NCBI RefSeq assembly: GCF_900110025.1
Contig: NZ_FOCE01000007.1
Location: 1 to 64,000 of the forward strand
Length of the DNA: 64,000 bases
Direction: 5' to 3'
Source: Gemmobacter aquatilis
GTDB lineage: Bacteria > Pseudomonadota > Alphaproteobacteria > Rhodobacterales > Rhodobacteraceae
A program made the translations under genes and the position numbers. Positions within the stretch are counted from its first letter, which is position 1. The number at the start of each line of letters is the position of its first letter. Shown here piece after piece: positions 1 to 8,976 of this stretch. A model generated the notes under the pieces. That model did not search any database. It saw only the letters and a program-made list of their open reading frames with translations, and was not told the DNA's origin.

Positions 1-34
1 TTTCGGGGGATTTCATCAGGGTCCAGTCGATCAT
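1..34 (-). CDS. 5' end of an unidentified gene, cut by the left edge
   Basis: An ATG at 34 opens a frame that leaves the window after 11 codons (MIDWTLMKSPE). It overlaps the stop of the preceding minus-strand frame by four bases (ATGA), as translationally coupled genes do in this genome. Too little is present to assign a family. It could also be chance, since the preceding frame is itself only a remnant. Confidence 0.3.
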   Translation of the reverse strand, partial: MIDWTLMKSPE

Positions 35-242
35 GCGACCACCTCCGGGGTATAGCTGGGCAGAGCCACCGGGCCGTCTTCGGTGACATGGATCGGGGCG
101 GGATGGATCACCTCCTCGGCCTCGGGCGGCGCGGGCCAGGGGAGGATTACCGGCTGCTGAGCTTCTTGCGTGAGATTGACGACGACCAGATCATTATTCT
201 CGTGTCCAAGCTTGACCGCCACCGGCAGGACGATGGTGGCCA
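31..242 (-). pseudogene. C-terminal remnant of an unknown protein, joined to an IS fragment
   Basis: The minus-strand frame ending at 31 reads through a Pro/Glu-rich tail that ends SYTPEVVA. Its C-terminal part (from about VAVKLGHENNDL) looks protein-like, with a charged segment and alternating hydrophobics. Upstream of about 243 the same frame is out of phase with the transposase remnant, so the true N-terminus is missing. I do not recognise the family. The simplest reading is a gene truncated by an insertion or deletion involving the adjacent IS sequence. Confidence 0.35.
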
Positions 243-401
243 GCCAGCGCGCGCGATCCAAAGAACCGCTTCGACGAACAGCCGTGGATCGGGGCCGGTG
301 CGCCCGGGATCGCACTCCCGGCCAAGACAATGCGGAGCGATGGCAGCCCACTGAGTGTCGGTCAGAACGGTGCGGATCAAGCTTGCCTCCCCTGTTGGCA
401 A
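243..401 (-). pseudogene. IS5-type transposase, N-terminal fragment
   Basis: About 45 codons match the characteristic N-terminus of IS5-group (IS427/IS1647-like) transposases. Recognisable motifs are LTDTQWAAIAPHCLGRE, DPGRTGPDPRLFVEAV and LWIARAG. The similarity stops at ARAG, where an intact element would continue with a WRDLP-type motif. The DDE catalytic core is absent, so it cannot be active. The likely translation start lies just downstream of an inverted repeat (377-407) and no good ribosome-binding site is visible. It is a relic marking past insertion at this edge. Confidence 0.75.
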
Positions 402-407
402 GCTTGA
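377..407. repeat. Perfect 11-bp inverted repeat at the IS remnant 5' end
   Basis: TCAAGCTTGCC (377-387) and GGCAAGCTTGA (397-407) are exact inverted copies around a 9-base spacer. The pair overlaps the first codons of the transposase remnant. It may be a hairpin made when the IS edge was rearranged or part of the IS end. No second IS end is visible in the window. Confidence 0.5.
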
Positions 408-917
408 ATCAGACAGAGGCCGATTTGGGAATCCTCAAACATAAACAGACCCTAGTTCATTTGCGCTCGACCAGTAGGTAAGGTCTTGCCTCTCTCGACT
501 CGAAAAGTTCCACTGTCATAACCGCCCTTCCTTGTTCGCCAGACGAAACAACCTAGGCGAAAAGTTGGGTTCCACGGCGTTGGCGGCCTCGATCTCGTCC
601 CGCGCCTTGTCCCGTCTTTTTCGGGCCCCGGCGAAGCGCGGCCCTGTTCGCAAATGGGCAGGCCCGGTTTCGGACGCCCCCAACACTTGACCTTTGCCCT
701 GACGCCACCGCGCAACGCAACCGTGAAGCATCATTCACAGCAGACATAGCTTTGTCAGGAAGGGGTAGTGCAAGTTCGCCCTAAAACGCAGCGTGACACA
801 AGCGTTTCACTAAACAATGCATACAACGTGCGATGCCTGAATGGGGGAAGAGATGGGGGACTAAAAATCCAAGAGCCGCCCATTTTTCTGAAATATCATT
901 AACTTACGTGTCAGGTC
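408..917. other. Intergenic stretch without a convincing gene
   Basis: About 510 bases separate the IS remnant from the tRNA. Short open frames exist on the minus strand (452-747), but they overlap each other in different phases, lack ribosome-binding sites and show no family motif. The right half (750-900) is clearly more AT-rich than the rest of the window, which fits an accessory or decayed junction. I see no promoter or RNA gene that I can support. Confidence 0.5.
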
Positions 918-993
<76 letters not shown>

Positions 994-1108
994 TCGACCT
1001 GACGGCTGTTTCGCCGATGGCGGTGGGATTGTCAAGGGTGCTCGACGTTTTTGCGCAAGGCGGATGGTGAAGCGGAAGCAGCGCGCAAGTACCTGCAGAC
1101 TAACAAGG

Positions 1109-1146
1109 ATTCACGCCCACCACCGCGAACGATGGTGGGCGTGAAT
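1109..1146 (-). terminator. Long perfect hairpin downstream of trxC
   Basis: ATTCACGCCCACCA (1109-1122) is perfectly complementary to 1133-1146 across a 10-base loop, giving a 14-bp stem 33 bases after the trxC stop. A T-run is not prominent on the minus strand (CCTTGTT), so it may end or stabilise the trxC transcript rather than be a textbook intrinsic terminator. Confidence 0.6.
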
Positions 1147-1178
1147 GGGGCAGCGCACAGACCGCGCCCTTGAACGGC

Positions 1179-1625
1179 TCAGACAGAGGCCGGGGCGTTC
1201 TGGCGCACGAACGCAATGATGTCGGCGGCGGGGCGGGCACCAGCCAGCCGGGCCACTTCGCGGCCACGATGATAGAGCACCAACGCCGGGATACCTTGAA
1301 TCCGGGCACGCCCGGCGATGTCGGGGTGATCTTGCGTGTTCAGCTTGGCCAAGCGTGCCTGGGGCGCCAAAGCCTTGGCCGCTTTGGAAAATTCCGGTGC
1401 CATCATCCGGCAGGGGCCGCACCAGGGCGCCCAGTAATCCACCAGCAGCGGCAATTCGTCACCGCGTATGGCCTTGTCATGGCCCGGCCCGTCCAACTCA
1501 TGCACCCGGCCATCCAGCAGCGGCTCACCGCAGGATCCGCATTTCGGCGCCTCGGCCAGTCGCGCGCGGGGCACGCGGTTCATCTGGCCACAAGTCGCGC
1601 AGGTCAGTTTCACGGCATCGCTCAT
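1179..1625 (-). CDS. trxC: Thioredoxin TrxC (thioredoxin 2)
   Basis: This is a 148-residue cytoplasmic protein-disulfide reductase. It has the two-part TrxC layout: an N-terminal zinc-ribbon with CxxC pairs (Cys9/12 and Cys29/32), then a thioredoxin fold with active site WCGPC (residues 68-72). TrxC proteins reduce disulfides during oxidative stress and are known to be zinc-containing. I chose the ATG at 1625 because GGAGGG lies seven bases upstream; an in-frame start five codons earlier lacks such a site. It stands alone, with the azlCD genes behind it on the same strand. Confidence 0.93.
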   Translation of the reverse strand: MSDAVKLTCATCGQMNRVPRARLAEAPKCGSCGEPLLDGRVHELDGPGHDKAIRGDELPLLVDYWAPWCGPCRMMAPEFSKAAKALAPQARLAKLNTQDHPDIAGRARIQGIPALVLYHRGREVARLAGARPAADIIAFVRQNAPASV

Positions 1626-1688
1626 CGCACCCTCCAACACATTCTGTTACGCGAATATATTGGGATGTAAGCGCCGCGCCGCAAGGGG

Positions 1689-2009
1689 CTAGATCCCCGC
1701 GAAGGCGATCCCGTAGGCCAGCGCCCCGCCCAAGGTTGCCAGCACGACCGAGCGCTGCCAGACCCACAGCCCCAGCACCGCTGCACAGCCGATCCACAGC
1801 GGGCCCTGATCCATCAGTGGCCCGCGCAACAGCGGCAGGACCGAGGCCACAAACAGCGTGGCAATTGCGGCAGGCCCGGTGGCCGCCAGCAGGCGCGACA
1901 GCCAGCCGTGCGGCGCCAGCCCCGAAAGATCGAAGCGCAGCGGCAGATACCGGAAGGCCCAGGTCGCCGCACCGACCATGAGCGCCAGCGCCACAACGTC
2001 GGCCCTCAT
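1689..2009 (-). CDS. azlD: AzlD-family branched-chain amino acid exporter subunit
   Basis: This 106-residue, very hydrophobic protein has about three to four membrane segments and matches the small AzlD partner of AzlC. AzlCD pairs export branched-chain amino acids or their analogues across the inner membrane. Its ATG overlaps the azlC stop by four bases (ATGA), so the two are translationally coupled. The motif FRYLPLRF near the N-terminus is typical of the family. The substrate here is inferred from family only. Confidence 0.85.
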   Translation of the reverse strand: MRADVVALALMVGAATWAFRYLPLRFDLSGLAPHGWLSRLLAATGPAAIATLFVASVLPLLRGPLMDQGPLWIGCAAVLGLWVWQRSVVLATLGGALAYGIAFAGI

Positions 2010-2701
2010 CGCGCCCTCCGCGCCAGCCCGGACAGTGCGCCCGCGATCATCCCCGCCAGAATCCCGGTGGTGGCCGATCCGGCCAGGGTCACAGCCACCG
2101 TCACCGCGCCCGCCACCGCGATCACCGGCAGGTGCGCCCGCGTCAGGATCGACAGCAGCAACGCCAGAAACAAGGCGGTGAGCATGAAGCCCAGCCCCGC
2201 CTCCACCGCAGGATAGCCCGCCAGCGCGCCACCCCCGGCCAAGGCCCCCGCCAACGTGCCCGAGACCCAGGCCGCATAGGCGCCAAGACCCAGGCCGAGC
2301 ATGAACGGCTCGGAAAACCGCGCCCTGCCACGGGCCATTTCACCCAGCGCCGCGCCGAACACCTCGTCCGTCAGGCCAAAGGCCCAGACCCAGGCGCGCC
2401 GCGTGCTGGCCCCCTGCCCCGCCAGCTTCAGCAGCGCCGGTCCATAGATCAGATGGCGCAGCCCCATGGCGATCAGCGTGAAGGCCGCCACCAGCAACGG
2501 CGCCCCGCCCGCCACCAGCGCCACCGCCAGAAACTGCGCCGCCCCCGAATAGATGATGACCGAAAACACCATCGCCTCGCCCGCGCTCAACCCGGCATGG
2601 GTCGCCCCCACGCCGAAGGAAAACGCGATGGGAAAATAGCCAAGCGCAATCGGCAGCGCGGCAAGGATTCCGTCCAGAAAAGGGGGGCGTGACTGTGGCA
2701 T
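2006..2701 (-). CDS. azlC: AzlC-family branched-chain amino acid exporter permease
   Basis: This 231-residue inner-membrane protein carries the AzlC signature region. The N-terminal stretch LPIALGYFPIAFSFG is followed by SVIIYSGAAQFLAVALV, then several further membrane helices. AzlC and AzlD form the LIV-E exporter, known for efflux of leucine, isoleucine and valine or toxic analogues such as azaleucine. It is the first gene of a two-gene operon with azlD. The start ATG at 2701 is the only sensible one; no strong ribosome site is seen. Confidence 0.88.
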   Translation of the reverse strand: MPQSRPPFLDGILAALPIALGYFPIAFSFGVGATHAGLSAGEAMVFSVIIYSGAAQFLAVALVAGGAPLLVAAFTLIAMGLRHLIYGPALLKLAGQGASTRRAWVWAFGLTDEVFGAALGEMARGRARFSEPFMLGLGLGAYAAWVSGTLAGALAGGGALAGYPAVEAGLGFMLTALFLALLLSILTRAHLPVIAVAGAVTVAVTLAGSATTGILAGMIAGALSGLARRAR

Positions 2702-2761
2702 GGCGGGGTGCTAACGCGCGGCGCAGGCCCGGTCAATCCATATGCAGGCATACAAATGGCA

Positions 2762-2781
2762 GGGGCGCCCGCAGGCGCCCC
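2762..2781 (-). terminator. GC hairpin after gcvP
   Basis: GGGGCGCC and GGCGCCCC (2762-2769, 2774-2781) form an 8-bp stem with a four-base loop, 11 bases past the gcvP stop. On the minus strand it is followed by TGCCATTTG rather than a T-run, so termination is plausible but not certain. Confidence 0.45.
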
Positions 2782-2791
2782 CCCCCCTCTG

Positions 2792-5632
2792 TCATTCTGC
2801 CGCCTCGGCATAGCTTTCGACCGGCGGGCAAATGCAGATCAGGTTGCGGTCGCCATAGACGTTATCCACCCGCCCGACGGGCGGCCAGTATTTGTCCACC
2901 CGGAAAGCGCCCGGCGGGAAGCACCCCTGTTCGCGCGGATATTTGCGCGTCCAGTCCGCCACCAGATCTTCCACCGTATGGGGGGCGTGGCGCAGCGGGC
3001 TGTCTTCGGCGGCAATCTCGCCCGCCTCTACCGCCTTGATCTCGGCGCGGATGGCCAGAAGGGCCGTGATGAAACGGTCGATCTCGGCCTTGGTCTCGCT
3101 TTCGGTCGGTTCCACCATCAGCGTGCCTGCCACCGGCCAGCTCATCGTCGGCGCATGGAAACCGTTGTCGATCAGGCGCTTGGCGATGTCATCCACCGTC
3201 ACACCGGCTTCGGCGAAGGGCCGCGTGTCGAGGATACATTCATGCGCCACGCGACCGCGGTTGCCCATGAACAGCACCGGATAGGCGCCGCGCAGCCGGG
3301 CCGCGATGTAATTGGCGTTCAGGATCGCCACGCGCGTCGCCTGTGTCAGCCCCTCGCCCCCCATCATCAGGCAATAGGCCCAGGAAATCAGCAGGATCGA
3401 GGCGCTGCCATAAGGCGCCGCACTCACCGGCCCTTCGGAGCCACCCGTTTCAGGATGCCCCGGCAGATAGGGCGCCAGATGCGCCTTCACGCCAATCGGC
3501 CCCATGCCGGGGCCCCCACCGCCATGCGGAATGGCGAAGGTCTTGTGCAGGTTCAGGTGGCTGACATCGCCGCCAATCTCGCCCGGCTTCACCAGCCCGA
3601 CCATGGCGTTCATGTTCGCGCCGTCGATATAGACCTGCCCGCCATACTGATGGGTGATCGCGCAGATCTCGCGCACGGTTTCCTCGAACACGCCGTGGGT
3701 GCTGGGATAGGTGATCATGCAGGCCGCCAGTGTGTCGCCCGCCGCCGCTGCCTTCTCGCGGAAATCCTCCACATCCACGTCGCCATTGGGCGAGGATTTC
3801 ACCACCACAACCTTCATCCCCGCCATCTGCGCCGAAGCCGGGTTGGTGCCATGGGCGCTGACCGGGATCAGACAGACAGACCGATGCCCCTCGCCCCGCG
3901 CGCGGTGATAGGCCTGAATCGTCAGCAGCCCCGCATATTCGCCCTGCGCGCCGCTGTTGGGCTGCATCGACATCGCGTCATAGCCGGTGATCGTGCACAG
4001 CTTTTCCGACAGATCGGCAATCGCCTCGGCATAGCCTTCGGCCTGATTGGCGGGCGCGAAGGGATGCAGAGAGCCGAATTCCGGCCAGGTGATCGGCATC
4101 ATCTCGGCCGCCGCGTTCAGCTTCATGGTGCAAGACCCCAGCGGGATCATCGCCCGGTCCAGCGCCAGATCGCGGTCCGACAGGCGGCGCATGTAGCGCA
4201 TCATCTCGGATTCCGCGCGGTTCATGTGGAACACCGGATGGGTGAGATAGGGCGTCTGCCGCAGCATCGCTTCGGGGAAGCCCAGATCGCCCGACATTGG
4301 CGCCGCCTCGTGGATGCCAAAGGCATCCAGCAGCCGCGTGATCACATCTTCGCCCGTCGTTTCGTCCAAGCTGATGCCCACCCGGTCGCGGCCCACCTTG
4401 CGCAGGTTGATGCCGCGATGCCGCGCCGCCGCCATGATGCCTTGCTGGCCCACCCCCACCTCGACGGTGATCGTGTCAAAGAACGCCCCGGGAGCCACCT
4501 TCGCCCCCGCCGCCCGCAGCGCCTCGGCCACGCGGACGGTGTTGAAATGCACCCGCTCCGCAATCGCCCGCAAGCCGTTCGGCCCGTGGAACACGGCATA
4601 GAAGCTGGCCATCACCGCCAGCAATGCCTGCGCCGTGCAGACGTTGGAGGTGGCCTTTTCGCGCCGGATATGCTGCTCGCGCGTCTGCAACGACAGGCGA
4701 TACGCCTTGTTGCCCCGCGCGTCGATGGACACCCCGACAATCCGCCCCGGCATCGACCGTTTCAGATCGTCGCGGCACGACATGAAGGCCGCATGCGGCC
4801 CGCCATAGCCCATCGGCACACCAAAGCGCTGCGCCGACCCCACGGCGATATCCGCCCCCATCTCGCCCGGCGATTTCAGCAGACACAGCGCCAGAAGATC
4901 CGTCGCCACCACGGCAATCGCCTTGGCCTCGTGCAGCGCGTCGATCGCATCGGCGAAATCCGTCACATGACCATAGGTGCCCGGATACTGGAAGATCGCA
5001 CCGAACACCTCGCCAGGGATCAGCTCTTTCGGCGACCCAACGATCACCTCGATGCCCAGCGGCAGGGCGCGGGTGCGGATCACCTCCACCGTCTGCGGAT
5101 GGCAGTTGCGGTCCACGAAGAACGCCCGCGCCTTGGATTTCGCGCTGCGCTCGGCCATGGTCATCGCCTCGGCCGCCGCCGTCGCCTCGTCCAGCAGGCT
5201 GGCATTGGCCACCGGCAGGCCGGTCAGATCGGCCACCATGGTCTGATAGTTCAGCAGCGCCTCCAGCCGGCCTTGCGCGATTTCCGGCTGATAGGGCGTG
5301 TAGGCTGTATACCAGGCCGGGTTTTCCAGAATGTTGCGCTGGATCGCGGGCGGCGTGACCGTCCCGTAATAGCCTTGTCCGATCAGGCTGGTCATCACGC
5401 GGTTCTTCGCAGCCACGGCGCGCATCTTCGCCAGCAGCTCATGCTCGGCCAGCGGCGCCCAATCCAGCGGCTCCTCCTGCCGGATCGCGGCGGGGATCGT
5501 CTCCTCGATCAGTTGATCAAGGCTTTTCACCCCTACCGCCTTCAGCATCTCGTCCATTTCCGAGGGCGAGGGGCCGATATGGCGGCGGTTGGCGAAATCA
5601 TAGGGGTTATAGTCGGTCGGCGTGAAACGCAT
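2792..5632 (-). CDS. gcvP: Glycine dehydrogenase (decarboxylating), P-protein
   Basis: This 946-residue cytoplasmic enzyme decarboxylates glycine with pyridoxal phosphate and passes the aminomethyl group to the lipoyl arm of GcvH. It is the fused single-chain form, at the normal length for the family. The PLP-lysine motif is seen as [20 protein letters not shown], and the N-terminus [11 protein letters not shown] is typical. It is the last gene of gcvT-gcvH-gcvP, 83 bases after gcvH. That gap contains two strong hairpins (5660-5710). Expression should follow glycine through the upstream riboswitch. With the carnitine and choline genes elsewhere in the window, it would complete betaine-to-glycine-to-C1 use. 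Confidence 0.97.
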   Translation of the reverse strand: MRFTPTDYNPYDFANRRHIGPSPSEMDEMLKAVGVKSLDQLIEETIPAAIRQEEPLDWAPLAEHELLAKMRAVAAKNRVMTSLIGQGYYGTVTPPAIQRNILENPAWYTAYTPYQPEIAQGRLEALLNYQTMVADLTGLPVANASLLDEATAAAEAMTMAERSAKSKARAFFVDRNCHPQTVEVIRTRALPLGIEVIVGSPKELIPGEVFGAIFQYPGTYGHVTDFADAIDALHEAKAIAVVATDLLALCLLKSPGEMGADIAVGSAQRFGVPMGYGGPHAAFMSCRDDLKRSMPGRIVGVSIDARGNKAYRLSLQTREQHIRREKATSNVCTAQALLAVMASFYAVFHGPNGLRAIAERVHFNTVRVAEALRAAGAKVAPGAFFDTITVEVGVGQQGIMAAARHRGINLRKVGRDRVGISLDETTGEDVITRLLDAFGIHEAAPMSGDLGFPEAMLRQTPYLTHPVFHMNRAESEMMRYMRRLSDRDLALDRAMIPLGSCTMKLNAAAEMMPITWPEFGSLHPFAPANQAEGYAEAIADLSEKLCTITGYDAMSMQPNSGAQGEYAGLLTIQAYHRARGEGHRSVCLIPVSAHGTNPASAQMAGMKVVVVKSSPNGDVDVEDFREKAAAAGDTLAACMITYPSTHGVFEETVREICAITHQYGGQVYIDGANMNAMVGLVKPGEIGGDVSHLNLHKTFAIPHGGGGPGMGPIGVKAHLAPYLPGHPETGGSEGPVSAAPYGSASILLISWAYCLMMGGEGLTQATRVAILNANYIAARLRGAYPVLFMGNRGRVAHECILDTRPFAEAGVTVDDIAKRLIDNGFHAPTMSWPVAGTLMVEPTESETKAEIDRFITALLAIRAEIKAVEAGEIAAEDSPLRHAPHTVEDLVADWTRKYPREQGCFPPGAFRVDKYWPPVGRVDNVYGDRNLICICPPVESYAEAAE

Positions 5633-5659
5633 GGCAGCCCATCCCGTGCACCGGGGCCT

Positions 5660-5710
5660 GCAGGAATTTTCTGCGAAAATTCCTGCCCCCGATTTTTCGC
5701 AGAAAAATCG
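5660..5710. repeat. Twin hairpins with complementary loops between gcvH and gcvP
   Basis: Hairpin 1 (5660-5686) pairs GCAGGAATTTT with AAAATTCCTGC around the loop CTGCG. Hairpin 2 (5690-5710) pairs CGATTTTT with AAAAATCG around the loop CGCAG. The two loops are exact complements, and TTTTCTGCGAAAA and TTTTCGCAGAAAA are inverted copies of each other. The pair lies inside the operon, so it could shape gcvH/gcvP mRNA stability. It is also a candidate REP-like dispersed element. Confidence 0.8.
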
Positions 5711-5715
5711 GCTGC

Positions 5716-6075
5716 TCAGCCGATCAGCTCATTGTACTCGTCTTCATCCATGAAATCGTCGAGCACGCTCAGGTCATCGAGTTTCATCTTGAAGAACCAG
5801 CCCGCGCCCAGCGGGTCTTCGTTCACCAGCCCCGGGTTGTCGGCCAGCTTGTCATTCACCTCGACGATCTCGCCATCGACCGGAGCCAGGATGTCCGACG
5901 CCGCCTTGACGCTTTCGATCACCACCACCTCATCGCCCGAAGCGACCATGGTTTCCGGCTCGGGCAGTTCGACGAACACCACGTCGCCCAACTGGGTCGC
6001 CGCATGTTCGGTGATGCCCACCACCACCACATCGCCCTCGACGCGCAGCCATTCATGTTCCTGGGTGTATTTCAT
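5716..6075 (-). CDS. gcvH: Glycine cleavage system H protein
   Basis: This 119-residue lipoyl carrier shuttles the aminomethyl group between GcvP, GcvT and the L-protein. The lipoyl-lysine lies in [13 protein letters not shown], in the expected middle of the protein. The N-terminus [14 protein letters not shown] is diagnostic. The ATG at 6075 is preceded by GAGG and follows the gcvT stop by nine bases, so the two are one operon under the glycine riboswitch. Length is normal for the family. Confidence 0.97.
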   Translation of the reverse strand: MKYTQEHEWLRVEGDVVVVGITEHAATQLGDVVFVELPEPETMVASGDEVVVIESVKAASDILAPVDGEIVEVNDKLADNPGLVNEDPLGAGWFFKMKLDDLSVLDDFMDEDEYNELIG

Positions 6076-6084
6076 CGTCTTGCC

Positions 6085-7206
6085 TCAGCGTTTGTAGGTT
6101 GTCGGGTTGAACGGCATGGCGGCCACCGTCAGCGGCAGCTTCTTGCCCCGCACCTCGCCTTGCAGCGGGGTGCCAATCTCGGCATGGGCGCGGGCGACAT
6201 AGCCCATCGCAACCGGCGCCTCGACCGAAGGGCCAAACCCGCCCGAGGTCACGCGGCCGATCGGCGTGTCATCCGGCGCGAACAGATCCACCCCTTCGCG
6301 CATCGGCGCCCGGCCTTCGGGACGCAGGCCCACGCGCAGACGCTCTGGCCCTTCGGCCAGTTCGTGCAGGATGCGCGTCGCGCCCGGAAAGCCGCCCGCG
6401 CGCGTGCCACCGGCCCGCCGGGCCTTCTGGATCGCCCAGGTCAGCCCCGCCTCGACCGGGCTGGTGCTTTCGTCAATGTCATGGCCATAAAGGCACAGCC
6501 CCGCCTCCAGCCGCAGACTGTCACGCGCGCCCAGCCCGATGGCCTCCACCTCGTCCATCGCCAGCAGCGCGCGGGCCAGCCCTTCAACGCCCCCATCGGG
6601 CACCGAAATCTCGAACCCGTCTTCGCCGGTATAGCCAGACCGTGAAATCCACAGCGCGCCGAACAGCGTATCGACCACCGCCACATCCATGAAGCGCATC
6701 GCCATCACCTGCGGCACCAGCCGCGCCAGCGCCTCCTCGGCCTTCGGCCCCTGCAGTGCCAGAAGCGCCCGGTCGGTGATCGCCACCACCTCGGTCGTGG
6801 CCGACAGATGCGCCACCATATGGGCCACATCCGCCACTTTGCAGGCCGCATTCACCACGACGAACAGATGATCGCCCCGGTTGGCGAACATCAGGTCGTC
6901 CAGAATACCGCCCGTCTCGTTGGTGAACAGCCCATAGCGCTGGCGGCCCTCGGCCAGACCCAGCACATCGACCGGCATCAGCGCCTCGAAGGCACGTGCG
7001 GTCTCCTCATATGTGCCCTTGGGCCGCAGGATCACCTGCCCCATATGGCTGACATCGAACAGGCCAGCGGCGGCGCGGGTGTGAAGATGTTCCTTCATCA
7101 CCCCCAGCCCGTATTGCACGGGCATTTCATAACCGGCGAAGGGCACCATCTTGCCCCCCAACTCTACATGCAGGTCATGCAGACCCAAGCGCAACAGATC
7201 GCTCAC
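6085..7206 (-). CDS. gcvT: Glycine cleavage system aminomethyltransferase, T-protein
   Basis: This protein transfers the methylene group from GcvH to tetrahydrofolate and releases ammonia. The family core is clear: GLHDLHVELGGKMVPFAGYE near the N-terminus, then DVSHMGQ. I prefer the GTG start at 7206 (373 residues), because GGGAGA lies five bases upstream and the protein then begins like its homologues. An ATG eight codons earlier would add MTGGKGER. It is the first gene of gcvTHP and directly follows the tandem glycine riboswitch. Confidence 0.95.
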   Translation of the reverse strand: MSDLLRLGLHDLHVELGGKMVPFAGYEMPVQYGLGVMKEHLHTRAAAGLFDVSHMGQVILRPKGTYEETARAFEALMPVDVLGLAEGRQRYGLFTNETGGILDDLMFANRGDHLFVVVNAACKVADVAHMVAHLSATTEVVAITDRALLALQGPKAEEALARLVPQVMAMRFMDVAVVDTLFGALWISRSGYTGEDGFEISVPDGGVEGLARALLAMDEVEAIGLGARDSLRLEAGLCLYGHDIDESTSPVEAGLTWAIQKARRAGGTRAGGFPGATRILHELAEGPERLRVGLRPEGRAPMREGVDLFAPDDTPIGRVTSGGFGPSVEAPVAMGYVARAHAEIGTPLQGEVRGKKLPLTVAAMPFNPTTYKR

Positions 7207-7271
7207 GCGCTCTCCCTTTCCGCCGGTCATGCGTCTCCGGCACCGAATGGACAGACCAATCCCTGCCCCAC

Positions 7272-7455
7272 GATGCCCCCTCTGTCCCTACCCTTGCGGG
7301 CGCCTGAGATCGTTATCCCTTCGGCGGGCGCGAACGCCACTCTCCAGAGCTTCCTTGTCAGAACGGTCCCTTGCGCCTGAGAGTTTACCGGGGCGGTTGC
7401 TCCTTCGGCACCGGCCAAGGGGTTGGACCCCCGCCGGATTCTCCCGATCCTGACG
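7272..7455 (-). promoter_or_regulatory. Tandem glycine riboswitch
   Basis: The gcvT leader on the minus strand contains two aptamers. The first carries GGGAGAATCCGG, GCCGAAGGAGCAACCG and AACTCTCAGGCGCAAGG. After a short linker the second carries CTCTGGAGAG, GCCGAAGGGATAACGA and ATCTCAGGCGC, closing with GGGACAGAGGGGG. These are the conserved cores of Rfam-type glycine riboswitches. Known examples upstream of gcvT turn expression on when glycine is high. The promoter should lie between about 7456 and the end of the upstream MATE gene (7535). Confidence 0.95.
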
Positions 7456-7534
7456 GGGCAAGGGTTAGCCTGCCACCGCGCAGGCTGGCAAGCGAAAAAT
7501 GCGAAACCGACCGGATGCAACGTAAAACCGACAT

Positions 7535-8863
7535 TCAGAATGTCGCTGCCCGCCTGTCAATCACACGCAACGCCAGAAAAACCGCCAGAATCCCGAAGAC
7601 GATCCCGCCCACCGCCTGCCCGATCAACACGCCCTGCGGCCCCCAATACATCGCCATCCACAGCGCAAACGGCACCGTGCCCAGCGTATGCCGCCCCCAG
7701 TTCACCAGCGTGGACTGGAAGGCCGCCCCAAGGTTGTTGCACAGCGCATTGGCCACGAAGATCAAGGCGTTGAAGAAGAACAGCAGGCTCAGCGGCCCGC
7801 AGAACAGATAGACCAGATCACGCGTCAACCCCTGCGCATGGAACAGATCGGCGATCAGCCCCCGGCACAGGAACAGCAGCGCCGACATGGCCAGAATCAC
7901 CAGCCCCGCAAACAGGATCGCATCCCAGAAACCGCGGCGCACCCGGTCCATCCGCCCCGCCCCCATGTTCTGGCCGATGATCGGCCCGATGGCGCCCGAC
8001 AGCGCAAAGATCATGCCAAAAGCCACCGGCGTCAGCCGCCCGGCAATCGCCATGCCCGCCACTGCCGCCTCGCCATAGCCCGCCACCATCCGCGTGATCA
8101 CCGCCTGCCCGACCGGCGTCGCCAGTTGCGTCAGGATCGCCGCACCTGAAATGGCAAACAGCGGTGCCACACCCGCGCGCAGGCTGCGCCCGCTCACCGG
8201 CACAAAGCCGCCGCGATGCCTCCAGATCGGCCACAGCGCCATGCCCGCGATCACCGCGCGCGAGCCCCAGCCCGCCAGCGCCGCCCCGGTCAGCCCCAGA
8301 TCGGCCCACAGGATCAGCACCGGGTCCAGCACCGCCAGCGCAATCGCCCCCCAGACCGTCACCATCATCGCCCGCCGCGCGTCGCCATGGCTGCGCAGGA
8401 TGCCGCCGCCAATCATCCCGATCATCAGCAAGGGCTGCGAGGGCGTGACCAGCCGCAAATACCACAGCGTTTCCTCTGCCGTGCGCCCCTCGGCCCCCAG
8501 CAGGTTCACGATCCCCGGCAGCAGCAGCCAGACCACCGCCGCAAACAGCACCCCGAACAGAGCGCCCAGCAGCAGCCCCTCGGTCGCCCGTTCGCGTGCC
8601 AGCGCCATGTCGCGCCCGCCAATCGCCCGCGCCACCAGCGCCGACACCCCGACCGACAGCCCGATTCCGAAGGCGGTGGTGAAGAACAGCACCGCCCCGG
8701 CATAGCCGATTGCCGCCGTTTTCACCTCGTCCTGCAACCACGAGATATAGACCATGTTGATCAGATCGACGACGAAGATCGCCATCAGCCCGACCGAGGA
8801 GGTCAGCGACATCACCGCCACATGGCGGAACAGATTGCCTTCAACAAACTTCGCCTGCACCAT
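7535..8863 (-). CDS. MATE-family efflux transporter
   Basis: This is a roughly 442-residue inner-membrane protein with about 12 hydrophobic segments and the internal two-fold pattern of multidrug/toxin extrusion (MATE) carriers, such as NorM or DinF relatives. These exchange Na+ or H+ for organic cations. Segments such as GMIGGGILRSHGDARRAMM, a conserved loop in the family, are visible. The start could be the ATG at 8863 or the adjacent GTG at 8866; neither has a strong ribosome site. It precedes the gcv leader on the same strand but is probably a separate transcript. The substrate is unknown. Confidence 0.88.
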   Translation of the reverse strand: MVQAKFVEGNLFRHVAVMSLTSSVGLMAIFVVDLINMVYISWLQDEVKTAAIGYAGAVLFFTTAFGIGLSVGVSALVARAIGGRDMALARERATEGLLLGALFGVLFAAVVWLLLPGIVNLLGAEGRTAEETLWYLRLVTPSQPLLMIGMIGGGILRSHGDARRAMMVTVWGAIALAVLDPVLILWADLGLTGAALAGWGSRAVIAGMALWPIWRHRGGFVPVSGRSLRAGVAPLFAISGAAILTQLATPVGQAVITRMVAGYGEAAVAGMAIAGRLTPVAFGMIFALSGAIGPIIGQNMGAGRMDRVRRGFWDAILFAGLVILAMSALLFLCRGLIADLFHAQGLTRDLVYLFCGPLSLLFFFNALIFVANALCNNLGAAFQSTLVNWGRHTLGTVPFALWMAMYWGPQGVLIGQAVGGIVFGILAVFLALRVIDRRAATF

Positions 8864-8884
8864 CACACCCGTTCAAAACAGCAA

Positions 8885-8906
8885 AAGGGGCGTCCCAACG
8901 CCCCTT
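8885..8906 (-). terminator. Intrinsic terminator-like hairpin after gltX
   Basis: AAGGGGCGT (8885-8893) pairs with ACGCCCCTT (8898-8906) around four bases. On the minus strand it is followed by TTGCTGTTTTG. It lies about 70 bases after the gltX stop and just ahead of the MATE gene, so it should separate the two transcripts. Confidence 0.65.
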
Positions 8907-8965
8907 CATCTTGGTTCAAATATCCTCGGGGGGCGGGCCGCAGGCCCGTGGGGGGCAGACAGCCC
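8905..8965 (-). repeat. Dispersed hairpin-plus-tail element, copy A
   Basis: Read on the minus strand, the element has GGGGGGC-TGTCT-GCCCCCC, then CGGGCC-TGC-GGCCCG, then CCGAGGATATTTGAACCAAG with ATGAA after it. It starts about 12 bases after the gltX stop, in the same orientation. It shares both hairpins and both loop sequences with copies F and G at 56.6-56.9 kb. Confidence 0.8.
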
Positions 8966-8976
8966 CCCGTCCGCCC

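Noticed and set aside
452-747. Overlapping short minus-strand frames between the IS relic and the tRNA
   Set aside because: Different frames, no ribosome sites and no motifs. I could not support any of them.
2762-2781. A CRISPR-like or riboswitch role for the GC hairpin after gcvP
   Set aside because: It is a single short palindrome without spacers or conserved aptamer bases. A terminator is the simpler reading.
2708-6097. An 1129-codon open frame on the plus strand opposite gcvP and gcvH
   Set aside because: It mirrors the third-codon bias of GC-rich gcvP. It is rich in His/Arg, has no ribosome site and no family match. It is an antisense shadow.
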